A stretch of 64,000 nucleotides of DNA from Tetranychus cinnabarinus (lineage: Eukaryota > Arthropoda > Arachnida > Trombidiformes > Tetranychidae): NCBI GenBank assembly GCA_022266195.1, contig WHVY01000001.1, forward strand, positions 9,052,001 to 9,116,000. The letters run 5' to 3'. The position numbers were made by a program, and so were the translations under genes. Shown here in pieces: positions 27,133-40,308 of the stretch; the first letter of the stretch is position 1, and each line of letters opens with the position of its first letter. A model generated the notes under the pieces. That model searched no databases. It was not told the DNA's origin and was given only the letters and a program-made list of their open reading frames with translations.

Positions 27133-30100
27133 TTATATCTCGTTGATCGAGGAACGCATAAGATACCTTTCAATGGCATCGAAACCTTCACAACTCGCAA
27201 TTGATGAATCACAAAATTGACAGCTACAGCTAATTGCGTCTACGTATTTGTAAATCTTTAAGGATTGGTGAACTCCTCTATCACAATATGGTAAAAGGGT
27301 TGTTCTTATAGCTTTCCGGTTATGAATACAAACTTTATGATATGATTGTTTGTAGGGAAATTTATAATCTGCAATCTGTGGAAAAGAGAAGAAAAAAGTT
27401 CAATTATAATTTCTGTATTTTTTATTGATCATTATGTAGATTAACAATTTTGAGTTTCACTGATTGAAAGTAAATAGCTTTTTTTCATTGATAAATCAAT
27501 TTATTTAATGCACCTTTCACATTCATGATTCAATACTTAAAATTCATTGTAGCCAACTTCCTCTAGTTATTTATATTGATGTAAATCATTTGACATGAAA
27601 TATCTTTCAGAATTCGTTTCTCTAATATAACAGGTGCCTTGAAGCATTCTGTAAATTTTTTATGCAAAACTTTTACTTTTAGTCAATTTTTAGAGTCAAC
27701 TTTTTGATCATTTCAGAATTGAATGTTTTGAATATGAATTTAAAGTTAATCTGTAGCTTTAGTTACTCTGTTTAATACAGTTGTGTTTACATGCAACAAA
27801 CTTTTTACATACTAGTAATTACACCTAAATTTTTCAGATTGTGGGATATTTTTAGATGCTAATAACTCATGCTAGCCAAAGGACATGAGTGTTTCCATAC
27901 CGTTTAGTTAATCAATGTGTTTTGAGACAAGCTCGTATATCTTTTGTGGAGTCAGTAACAGAAAATAAATTTTATTTAGAGTGAAGGTCTAGTCTTAGTC
28001 TACAAGAGTTTGTAATTGCAGAGTCCAAATTGAGTGGTCATAAAACAAAACACATTCTGCTTGATCAATCGATTTGTTTGACCTTTTGAAAACTCATCAA
28101 GTCCTTGTTGAGTTCAGTTGATTTGGGTCTTCGTAGAGGGTGAGTTATGGTAGGTAATTAGGAAGAAAAGTATGGAAAAGTTCTAAATTCACATTCTGAC
28201 AGCTTTATTTGAGTACTAAATTTTAGTTCTAAGTTTCGGTACCTAGATTTAGTGCTAGTTGCGATAATTAAGCTTAGTAATTGTTTATAGCAAAGGGATT
28301 TATAGAAAAAAAGGTTTCAAAGGTTTGGAACTGTTCATCTTTCCAACGGGATAAGTTTTTAACTGAAGCAAACATCAGCCAATCTAAAGATTTTGCTTTC
28401 TCAGAAAATAACCTTCAAGTGTCAGTTAGAGGGCAAAAAAATAAGTGCCCTTGAATGACCTTGAACGGCTTTTCAACCTGGGAAGCTCTGAGTTCAAATC
28501 TTAGGCATGTAGCCTCCACCTTTCGCGATGATGAACGAGAACAGGCGTACAGGATGAAAAACGCTCAGCAAAAGCTAGCAAGCAAAAGCAAACTAAGAAA
28601 CTCGAAAAAAATTCTTATCTTCCAAATACTGACCTTCAATCTTCCATGAAATAAAATAGGCAAATTTTTAGCCTGGATGTTTTGTGTTGTGATTATAATT
28701 CAAAAGATAATTGGCTTTTTAAATCAAACTGATATGACTGCATGAAATTGAAACTTTCTTCTTTTGCGATGTTTAATGAAGTCGATTTTGAATGAAAATC
28801 TTCAATCAGCAAGTGTGATTGTTTAAACTAACGTTGCAATATTTCGATCACATGCATGAGTAAAATTCGATAGCCTTGACATTGCATGAATTTTTGTGAT
28901 CTACTAATCTGAGTGCTATAATGGTCAAGTTTGATGCAATTGATCAGAAATAAGTTAGAGAGTCAGTAAAGAAGTTAAATCTATTGTCGATGATTCTCAG
29001 TGAAATCAAATTGTTTTAAAAATATAACTTTTTTTCAGGAAAAGAAAAGTAAATCTGTTTGAGCATCATAATCTCACTTCCGATTGAAATGAAGAAGTTT
29101 CAAGTTTCTTTTAGGTTTGAAAAGTGCAGAAAAAGAATGAAATTTTTATCATTTTAATGACCACTCTGTAAGCTAATAGAAACACATTTCGGTTTCCCTC
29201 TTCGGATAATTTAATATTGTAATGCTTTCAGAAATTCAAATTTAATTGGCTGAGTTTCAAGAGAAATACTCATTTTTAACTCAGGTTTGAAAACAATTTC
29301 AACAGACAACTTCAAATGAATCCTCCGTTCAACTTTCTTTTTGTTGCAAATCATGAATTCACTCAAAAAGTTGCTTATGATGATCTCGATCTCTAAACAG
29401 ATTAATTTTTCCTTTCCCAAAGCAAAGGTTTTCATTTTTTTGCAACAATATGAATTCAATGAGAATGTAAATAGTTTTATTCAGAGTTTATCAATCCAAT
29501 ATTTGTCTCAATTTCAACAATGTTTTCTGTGTGTATGTTCAAAAAGAGTTTCAATTGAATCTGGAGGAAGAAAATATTTGCTCAAAAGTTGATTTTGGAG
29601 TAAATTTTTTTATTCTTTTTCGTTTCAATTTTCACATTCTTTTTTCCCCTAAAAGTCTGGAAAAATATTTTCCTCTTCTTTACATGGCAACTAACTGGAA
29701 GCAATGTTCTCCCCATACATTTGTATTCTGAAATATATCAATTTTTTACTTATTATCATCAGTTGAATCATTACAAGATTGACTTGATTTCCATGGTGAT
29801 TTGAAAAGAAACGTTATTTATTTATTCATCAACTAATGTTACAAAATGAGAAACAACAAGAAGAAGAGGAAAAAAAATTGTTTCCAACATAATTTTTAAC
29901 ACTTTTTCCTTTGCTATTTATCCTGTCAATTTCTGCTATTTCTCATTCCCTGATATCAACTTCATCATTTTGCATTCATTTCATCTTCATATATCAAATA
30001 AACATCTTTCAAACAAAAATTAACTTGAAAAGGTAACAAAAAACAACCACAACTTGAAAGGTAACAAGAAACGATAAAAGTGCAATATTCATTCCTGGCT

Positions 30101-33100
30101 AATATTAATGTTATTCAATACTCTTCAACGTCAACCTCAACTTAATCATTCAAACATTTTCCTTGTTTTAACCTTTTCTTAGACAATATTTTTCATCTTT
30201 ACCTACATTTCATATTTCCTTTTTTTCAAACCAACATTAGCATTTAACATCAAGATTCAATGTTGATCCTCTGAACAAATTAATAATGTTAACCAAATTT
30301 TGACAATTTACAGGAAAAACAAAAGATTCTTCACTTTTCTTTTTCATGGAAAAAAATGTTTCCCAAGACAATTTGTATCATCTCTGCAATTATTCAATAA
30401 GTTATCCAAACATTTTCCCTTTGACTTTTCCTCTCAATCAGATTATCAGATTTATTACACTTTTTACGAGTCTACAAAAGATGATTGCGGTTGTTAAAAG
30501 GCCAAGAATGATACTTAATAGGTTTTACAAACTAATCGGATTTAACGATAATCGCTTTCAAGATAATGTAATGTAATCATCTGTTGAAAGTGCAACCTGT
30601 AAATGGAAACATTTACCATTAAAATGCCTTTAATTGAAACTAAATCAACTTTTAGAAGAAGAAAAATTGTCGATAAAAACGATTGAATAAAGGAAACGCC
30701 AATTTAGGCCAAATATGATTAGTAAAAAAGGTTTATTCAAACAATGAAATAATGTTGTTTGACGAGAATAGAAAATGATGGAAAAAGTTGAAACATTATC
30801 GTTACAAAGTTGACTGTTAATTGGCGAACCTCTGAAAATGGTTCAATTGTGTTGATTGTTCCAATCGAATCAAGTTAATGAAAGTAAAATTGAACCAAAA
30901 ATAGACTAATAGTTTCCTCAGCTAGATGATAATAATAGTTGCAATAATAATAATCTTAACAGTTGTTCTATTAGCAATAACTATAATCTGATTCCCTGTT
31001 ATCATTCCCAGTGCTGGGAGTGAAACAGGGAAATGAATGAATTTAGTTAACACATTTTGTTCGCTTGTTTTGCTTAATCTTATTTTCATCTCTTTTCATT
31101 TCTCATCACTCAATCAACATAATTGTTCACAATTCTCAACCTTTTCTCTCTCTCCTGTTTTCTGTTCCTTCCTCTTGTAAAAACCACAATGAATCTCATT
31201 GTAATTCATTATAATAACTTCAAGTCAACTATTCAACTTTGACAAGTGTTAACCTTTACTTTTACAATGATAATTGTTCAACTGAATAATCGTGTTAACG
31301 TAATTTATACAGAAATTTTGCCTCAACATTCATTGTTGAAATTGGCTCATCCAGATCACTAGGAAAAATATCCAACACTTTTCCTTCCTCTTACCTTTAC
31401 TTAAAATTGAACCAAATTATCAACTCATTACTGTCTTGTTTGCTCGTTATTCAAATTCAAAGAAGCAACATTTTCTGTCGACTCGACAAATGGATGAGCA
31501 AATATTTGAAAATTGTGCTTTTCTTGTTTTTCCTTGTTGCCCTTTTCAGTCGAGTCAACCTTTGATAAAGATTTGAAGCTCATTATTGAGTAGCTTTTGT
31601 AAATTGAGTCAATTTGGTGAATTCATTTATTTGATTAAAAGGTGTTTGAATGAAGGCGAAAAGATTGACTGGAGAAAATGTTTTTTTTCATTCAGTCTTG
31701 TTTTCAACTTTATTCAACAAATTTTGAATGATAAATTTTGCTTTAATCATCATTATCATGGAATTTATTTTTCTTTTTTTCTATTTCTTTTGTTTTCGTT
31801 TCGCCATTATTTTTGGCTGTTTAATAGTTGAAATTGGTTTTATTGTTCAATTGAAATTGTGGACTGATAATGAGATTAATAAACTAAATAATGAGAAAAA
31901 GTTTTTTTCTTTTCTTTCAGGTTCTTCAACTGGATGATCAACAAGAGCTTCATTGGTGAGCAAAATCAACAAAATTTACCTCAGTTTGTGATAACTTATT
32001 CATTATGGAATCATTCATGATTATAGAATAAAGGAAATGATGGAATGATAATATGATGAGTTTTACATAATCGATATGGAACGTTAATAAAACTGTGAAT
32101 ATCATGAATTGATAAGAGCAGAAAAAAGTGTGATCAAAAAGGTTACAGAGCAAACAAGAAAATCAAATGATGAAATATTTATCATTGTTCCAATCAAACA
32201 GAACAAGATTGAGTTTCCAAGAAATGTCAACGAAAACTTGTTGCAAGTAAAAAATTTCAAGTTCAGCAGTTGTTGAAACTTGATCAAAACTTGGACGTAA
32301 ACAAATTTCAAATTTTCTGCACCTATTAAAGGTATTAAATATTCACCGAGTTGGTAAAAATTTTGGAAAATTGATTCATTCTGAGCAGAGGAGATCAAAA
32401 TTCAAAATCTAGAAGATTTGCACATGAAATTGCATTTCTCGTCAAAATCGAAAGGCAATCATTTTCAAAATTAGAATATTTTTCTTAATTGGACGATTAA
32501 AATTTCCATCTTGTAGAAATTCATGATAAGTGAATACGAATGATTCGAATCAACTTCAGAGAATTTTGTTTCACCCAAAATGCGATAACAAAGCCAGGGA
32601 AAATAAAGCGAGCTAGCCAGTACAGTCAGACGCAAACATGAGTGAAAATGAATCCGTGGCTAGGAAGGCTTTATGCTGGCAATAAGATAAGACTATTTGT
32701 TTTAAAATTTAAACTTTTCACAATTTTTATCGAAACGAAGCTGTAATTTTTCATGATAATTCTTAATTTAGTTAATGCGCCACAGTGGTGATATATTTTA
32801 TATTGTCAGAGCCAGCATAATAAAGGTGGCAAAAATTTAATTTACCGCGAGCTTTTATATAATTTGAAGAAAAAAGTTGGTGATTAACATTAAGGGAGAT
32901 GTTCAGAAGAAACTGTAAAGTGACATTACATTCCATCGGCTACAATATTGGCAACTTATTGGGCCACATCATTATCAGAATCATTCTAATAAGATTGAAA
33001 AAACAAATTGCAAGCTACTTGCTACTGACCAACTTCTTACTGCTTCACCTAAGACATCAGTTAGAGGAATATTTAATAATTTAAGTTATACTCAATTAAA

Positions 33101-34271
33101 TTTAGTTAGCTCTGTTCAAATATTTAAAAGCTTTAGTGGCAAAATGGACATGGGCCAGCTCTTTCAACCCAGCCATTAATTCAACGGATAAGTCTGCTGA
33201 TAATTCTGATGATGCAGAGGATGGGTTCAATGATTCTAACAGCAAAAATGTAAAAGTATCTAAAGATTTAAATCTCTGCAATAAAACAAACCGCTAAGTT
33301 TCCATGCAAAAAAACAAAATTATATTCGATGCATATCACTGGAAAAAGTAACATGTACGATTGCAGTTATTGTAATGATAGTTGATTCGCAGTAATTAAA
33401 CGTTGAAACCAGACAGAAATGTTAGACTGTTTTTGCAGTAATTAGAAAATAAAAATCTAAAATGATGAGAATTTGTTTAACGAATTCTAAAGATACAAAT
33501 GACAAAAACTTTGAATCGGCACCAATTTAAGAGTAATGGTGGATTAAGTGACTTTGAACCCTGAATTCGCGACTATCGAATGTCAAGGTTTCCTTCCAGA
33601 ATAATTTTTATTGCTATTAATTGCCTTGCATAGTTGCACTTGAAAATGTTAAGTTAACATTAAATTTATTGAGTTCACTCTAAAATTGATGTTTTCCAAT
33701 AGTGGACCACTCTAATGAGTCAGTTTAGCTTGTAATTAGGCTAGGCTGGCGTTAAAAGAATGAATTTACTTCAACATTTTATTTTGAAACGAAAACTTAC
33801 CTCCATTGAATCACATCGTCCCCAACAGGACATTGACGTTACCAAACCCCAGCACTTTCGTCCTAAACCATCGCTTCTAGAGGCATTAAAGGTGAACTCT
33901 CGTCTATGACATTCAAGGGTTGACCTTAGATCAATCAATTTAGTCTTTTGTATTCTATTGCTATTAATATTGTTATTGACTTTATTCACTGAAGGAGTTA
34001 ATGGTGTAAAGGGTGGTTTGGACCTTGAAAATGTTCGGTCAGCGGATAAAAGAGATGACGATGGTGAAGATGGTGAAGGTAAAGATAGCGATGAAACAGC
34101 AACAGATGATGATGGAATTGATCTTGAAGATGATGATGAAGTTGGTGCAAAAACAGAGGGCAAAGTTGACAGTGATGATGTTGATGATTTAGTCGGTGAT
34201 GAATGTGATGATGAAGTTTCAAAAAGTTGCAACACAGTTAAAAGTAAAGGGAAAAATGGTGAGAACATCAT
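27133..34271 (-). CDS. GPB5: Glycoprotein hormone beta-5 subunit (thyrostimulin beta)
   Basis: Two coding exons: 33801-34271 (ends ATGGAG|GTAAGT) and 27133-27375 (preceded by CACAG), joined in phase 0 across a 6425-bp intron. The 237-aa product starts MMFSPFFPLLLTVLQLF, a signal peptide, with an in-frame stop just upstream. Residues about 19-77 are Ser/Pro-rich. The knot runs from C121 to C219 with ten cysteines (121, 140, 149, 153, 173, 188, 207, 209, 212, 219), the invertebrate GPB5 number. Hallmarks are ECHRREFTF, the CWGRC (CXGXC) motif, DYKFPYKQSYHKVC, LLPYCDRGV, AISCSCQFC and ASCEGF. A glycosylation site NAS is at 129-131. It pairs with GPA2, its convergent neighbour 2.75 kb away. The long N-terminal spacer is unusual for GPB5. 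Confidence 0.96.
27376..33800 (-). other. GPB5 intron
   Basis: This 6.4-kb intron has good GTAAGT and CACAG borders. It contains AT-rich sequence with a tRNA-like remnant near 28450-28500 and a patch with coding-like texture at 32900-33300 broken across frames. No nested gene is supported. Confidence 0.8.
28457..28505 (+). other. Weak tRNA-like remnant
   Basis: The segment CTGAGTTCAAATCTTAG near 28487 can fold as a T-arm with a five-pair stem (one G-T wobble) and the loop TTCAAAT, which resembles a pol III B box. A loose A-box-like sequence TGACCTTGAACGG lies about 30 bases upstream. The acceptor stem does not pair and no anticodon arm is clear, so this is not a working tRNA. A decayed tRNA-derived SINE or chance are both possible. 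Confidence 0.18.
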
Positions 34272-37200
34272 TTTTCCCGATTAAACCAAAGTTTGAAGGT
34301 TGAATTAATCAGCACAATTAGATGATGTAAATTGTTACACTTTTGTGATTCCTCTGGAAATGCCTCTTCTTCAAGATTGTTCACCTGCAAGGAACCGTGA
34401 AATTGCACCAAAATTGTTTTCTTTTGTAATCAAATTGTACAATTATGATTGGATATTCTGTCAAACTTGCATCATTATCTAGGTTAACCTGAAAATCTGC
34501 AGTTTTTGCCATTCACTGATTACCTCGCCTCTTCACCCAAAATGCCAAATTAAATTCAACTAATTCTAATGATGAGTCGAATCATAATGATGATAATAAT
34601 GAGGATAATTTTGTTTTTATTTCCACCCCAACTCCCACTCTCTCTCACCCAGTTAGTCTATCCTTTACTTTAAATGTTTCACTTTGCGAATGTTCGATTC
34701 TTGTCTACCTTTCAAAGGTCAATCGTTATCAATCCATGATGAAATGAAACAATGAATTTACAATCGTCTGAAAAAAGAAAAGAAAAAAGAAAGAAAAATT
34801 AGTTCGTTTGTCAGCAATTCACTTGGACTTTTTACCGTCAAATCTTGAATCAATGTAAATGTGAACAAGATTATTGTGAATAAACTCATGAGTTATCATG
34901 AAAGGAAGGGAAAAAAGGTAAAGAAAAGAGTAAATGAATCAAAGCATTTCTCTTTTCTTTGATTTTCTTTTTGCTCTTCACCTGATAATATCATGGAGAA
35001 ATGGTGAAACAATAATCAGGGAATAAAGAAGTGCATTTATCAAGATACATTTCTCTTTTTTCTCGAAAAGGAAAAATTCTCAAGAGAAAAATGTTCAGTA
35101 AAAAAGTATCTGAATGAGAGACTGCATTAGTTGAATCGTATGGTAATTAGTAAATATTGATATTGATAAATGTAACTGTATTGAAGGTTGCAATTGAAAA
35201 GAGAGAAAAAAAAGATTTTCCTTTTTTTGTGTCTGAAAAGTCAATAGTTTTACTCCATTTGCAAACAGTGAATCCCATTGAATCTCAATTATTGTCAGCT
35301 GGTCTTTGCATAAAGACTTTAATTATATTCATAATCAACATTTACTTCTTTTCATTTCAATGAATTTGATTAGTTGCATCAATCTAATGAGAATCATGTT
35401 TACCCAACATTTGAGGAATGAATTATTGGTCCAAAAGTATTGAATATTTCATTTTACGGGAAAATAGAGTTTTGACAATTTCTTTACTCTGAAGGGTAAA
35501 TGTCAAGTTTCAATTTACCTTTCAAATTACCTTTCAATTCCGAAGTTAAATTTGCACTTAATTATTGCTGCTCACCATTTACCATCAAAGAACGACTCAT
35601 TTCCATGTAGATTGGCATTTTATAATCCAACCTGAAGGCATTCAAATTGTTTAATCACTCCTTTTTGTTGTTCATTCAAACAACTTTCAATGAATCTTTT
35701 TGCAACTTTTTTTACTTTTCAAATTTAATGCCTTTTATCACTCAACTGAACAAGCTTTTAATGTTACACTTGACTTTCAATTGAACATTTATTGAACTTG
35801 TTTTAAAAAACCTTTCAATTTTTCATTAATCTTTTCATTCTTTCAAAAGTATCTTTTTTGGTAACATTTATCAGATTCAGTTTAGTCAATTTGCAATTGA
35901 TGAGCTATTAAATTTTTACTCCAACTTTTAATCGAATTTTTGATGGAAAATGAAATTATAACATTCCAAGTTTACTGTTTCTTTATTCAACTGATTCCAA
36001 CGTGAATTGGAATCTCCTGAAACCATTCCAGTTCGATTGAACCATTGACCTTTTTGAAGGTTTTCATTTTGCACACTCATTCACTTTACTTTTACTCCAA
36101 TCATTGTTACATCTTTTCCTTTCATTGTTTCAGATAAAACTGATAACATTAGCATTATTTTCTGATTGAAAGTGTTACACAAGAATATTTTGTTCAAATG
36201 AAGTCTTACATGGAATGAGAAATGTTTCAACAAAAGTCTATTGAAAAATGTAAAGAAACATAACTTTTCTTGTAAAACCATCAAATGTACAAATGTAGGT
36301 TAAAAGTGGTTAGAGGAAACTTTTTGTTTTGCCTTTTGAGCAAACAAACTTTTCAGTTTCAAGAATTGCCATTTTACTTGTAAACAAAAGCATTTCTTTT
36401 GGTGAACCCATTTTTGCTAGTTTACCTGGGAAAATTAGGCAAACCAGCTCTGTAATTAAATGATTTTTAACATTCAATTTGTTTAAATAAACTAAAAGAA
36501 TCTTGTTTCCCTGTTGAGATTTGTTTCAATTCAGTTGAAAGTTGTAAAACAACACAATCGATCACGCAATGCAATTTACAGTTTCTCAGCCTTTCAACTT
36601 GTTGAAGGTTCAATTTGAAACAAAAGGTTAACAAGTGTTCAATACACTTAACTTGATTGGTAAAATCAATTATTCATTAAATTGTAAACGCTGAAATGAA
36701 AATAAAGAAATAAGAAAAACTTTTAGAGCATTAAACTTGGAAACTCGATAAAACTCGATTGCAATGGTCGCGATATTTAAACATTACTGCTCATTGGTAA
36801 TCGATCAAGTAGCTAATTTTCATTTCATGTGATATCGAAATTTTTGTCTACGAAAAATGAGTTTCATTGAAAATATTATTATTGAAAAAGTCTGCTTCCT
36901 CAATTGAACAAAGGGCGATTGCAGTTTAACTTTGACTTGGATTTAATCGAAAACTGATCGAGTCCACCTTGCAATGGAAGCGTAATAGCAATTGCAGATT
37001 ATTAGAGATGAAACTGGCTGATTTATCGACTGAGTCGAGTAGCTTTAGTGCAACTAATAATGATTTTTGGTTCAACTTCAACAAAATTAAATTTTTGTCA
37101 TTGGACCTTAATCATTGCTTAACAAAACCAAAGCTAGCCAAGCTGTACTTGCAGTGATCTGAAGTCAAAGTTTAACTCTTGTTTCGATCTTGACTCTGCA

Positions 37201-40200
37201 GTCTTTTGTCATTTAACTTGGGCAAGTTGATCAGACGAAATTGGACCTTTGAACTTTTACCTTGCGAAATGTTATTGATTGCAATTTCGTACATTCTATT
37301 AATAACTTGAACTTGAAAATTAGTAATCTTCTTAACGATATATTTAATAAGAGCAACTTTAATCATCCAATGCTCATCATTATTCCCAATACTGTTGTAA
37401 ACTCATTTTATCACACAAATGATTCAAAATAACCTAATAATTGGAGTTGGTATGAATCAGTAAGTAAATGGTTAAGCCTCTATCAAAGCTTACTGCTCAA
37501 CTAACCAACTAGTCAGTCGGTTTATAACAGCTTGGCTGGTAAACCAATGAGTGTCGATTGAAGCTAACACTTTGTAAGAGCAAAGTCAATTTGTTTCTCC
37601 TTTTAAATTGATTTTTAAATGTTGACATCTTGTGTTTAAATCTTTCAATTTAGTTGATCAGTGATCTCCAAGCAATTGACTAATTTTGCTTAACCATTAG
37701 TTACAGTCATTATCTTAACAAACCAGGCCTCGATGAACAATTGACTGCCTTTAATGTACACAAGTTGTTAATCAAACAAGTCAACTGACTCTACATAAGT
37801 CACTATCTTTGGGCCTGGAAAACTTGACTACAACCTTTGCTCAAAACCACAAAATTAACAACTTATTAACAGAATTACCTAAACATGAAAACAGGATCAA
37901 AATAAAGCTAAACTTTGCTAATTATTTGAGTAAATCATGTTAGCATGCAAAAAAATGAGTTGAACTAATACTTAATCAACTTGAATAAATTGAAAAGCAA
38001 AAATGAATCCAATGGATTATGAAGATTATTTCAGTTTTTTATTCGTTTCACTCAAGTTAACAATTAAATGGTTGTCAAATGAAAAGACCAGTCAACATAA
38101 TTAGATTGCACTGTTTCTCATTAATAGAATCGGTTATAAACTGATTGACTATAAAGCGACAGTTAATCACTAAGAATCATGATTAAACATTCAAGACGAA
38201 ATATGATTACTTGTAAATGGATCTCTCGAGAGTCAATTTGAATAAACCAAGAGGTTCAACTTATCAAGACAAACAAACCAAACAAAAGCTAAAAACAAAT
38301 GAAAATTGTTACAGTTAGTGCAAAAGCACCGCTCAATGAATCAACCTTTTCCTCCTCAAATTAAAGTTTAAATTGATTAAAGTTTGATGATCTTTAATCA
38401 ATGCTCTATCATGATGAATCCGTTAATAGCAGCATATCATTGTTATAGGATGGTTCTGATTCTGTGAACGACTATGAATGGTGATAAACAGTTGATGAAT
38501 ATAGAGCTAAATAATGAACATTGAGAGTTTCGAGTTTCTCAAAGTGAATATCATAAACATTTCCAGTAATAAATACATAAATGTATGTTTACCAATTTAT
38601 ATTCATTAAGTAAAGGGAAACATACGAAGGCAAGGGCATCACAAAAGTGCTGTTAATATGAGAAGCTAAAGAAAGGTCAACCTTTTGCTTTTAATTAAAC
38701 AAATTAACAGAGTTATAATTACCTTGATTTGTTTTCCTTGTAATTTTATATTGGAAAATGTGTTTTAAAGTAAAGTTACATCAACGGTAAACATTTGAAA
38801 AGGCAATCTTCACAATTGACTATTTTTTATCCATTTGAGGCTTGACATCAATTGCTTTTGTTCAACTGCAATTTAAAGGTAAAATTACAATCAAATTTGT
38901 TTTGATCAGATGAATATTGTTGGGTTAAATTGTTGGTTTAAATTTTCAATTACTGTTTGATTCTTGGGCCACAATTAGAGGTGAAATTTGTCTTCTTTTG
39001 TTTGCTTTTGTTTTCCCTTTGAGTTTTTTGTTGCTGTGATTGTCTGCGTTTTTAATGAGCACAATTAAATTGTCTTGTTGTGGTTGTTCAATTGTTGACA
39101 CTAAATTAAAGTTGATTTGAAACTTTGCCTTTCAAGTTGACAAACTTTTACTCCAGTGTTTGGTGTTAATGATAATTTACACTCATTTTTGCCTCTCATT
39201 AAATCATTTAAATAATCATGCGTCAATTTTTTGATCATGAATTTTCACCGTTTCAGTCAAAGAGATTACTCAATTTCAACATAGTTGATACTGATAATGT
39301 AAATTTCATCCGATGGTTAACTCATCATCATCTTTACCGGATTGCTGGTTACAATAAAGAGTCTGCTGCCATCTTGCTTTGTTTGGATTCAATGTTGAAC
39401 ATGACTTAAGTTATTGACTTTCATCTTTAAATGTTTATATTTCAATAGATACAAATTGCTTTGGCCTTTTGTTTTGCCGAGTCCGATTAAGAATTAATTA
39501 ATCAAGTCTTGCTCATTGAAAAAGTGTTTATTGACAAATGTATATATTTGGGAGCAACAATGATTTTTAACAAACAAATGGGCAAAAGCGATGCATTACT
39601 TTTGACCTTTTTTTCATCTTCAAAATTATCTTGTTTTTCTTCCAATTTAAATTGGTCCAATATTGATTTGATTAATTATGTATTAGGATTAATTGTGTAC
39701 AATGATACAAGTGTTGGGTTTAGATTGTGAAAGGAAATTTGGGTTTGTTTGAAAAAAATAAGACAAGATGTAATGCACTTGGTCATTTCGTTTTTTCCCT
39801 GTTTGTTTTCCTGAGTCGTATTCCTCGCTTTGTTGAACCATTTTCTCTTTTCATTATCGTTTTGTTGTTTTTTTTATTAAAGCTTTGTCATTTTGCGTTT
39901 AAATGGAAGTTTGAACTTCGTTGATCACTTGAAACTGCCATAGATTAAGTTGTGAAGGGTCGAAAAGTCTTTGTAAAGAATCTTTTTAGCTAGAAAACGA
40001 AAAAAAAAGGATTTTCCCAAAAAATTTAAAGAAAAAACTGGGAAATTATTGGGATTTTGACATTAAATTTGACATTAAATTTGACACTGTTAACAGTTTT
40101 GGTAGAGTAAAAAAAAACGTAAGCTTTGAAAATTTGTAGGTTTTGGTAAAAGGATTCCTGTTCTTAAGGCTGCATATCATTTAGAAGGAGGAAAAGGAAT

Positions 40201-40308
40201 CAAAGGGTGAAGAATCAATAAGTGGATAGATGCTTAAATATCTCCTTCTATACATTAATAAAGTGTAAAACTAAATATAATAGGGATGTCAAAAGAATTG
40301 AATATCCA
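34272..40308. other. Intergenic region between GPB5 and Sfmbt
   Basis: About 6 kb of AT-rich sequence. The left end is the GPB5 upstream region and the right end is the Sfmbt 3' UTR. Short open frames (for example 39218-39409 on the plus strand, with a true ATG) carry no recognisable domain, signal peptide or splice support, and I do not call them genes. Confidence 0.55.

Noticed and set aside
32900..33300. Coding-like texture across two frames inside the GPB5 intron
   Set aside because: Frames are interrupted, no ATG or splice structure can be built, and no family is recognised.
33958..34284. Plus-strand Asp/Glu-rich ORF of 108 codons
   Set aside because: It is the antisense of the Ser-rich GPB5 exon. 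Ser codons on one strand give acidic codons on the other, and the minus frame has signal peptide and knot.
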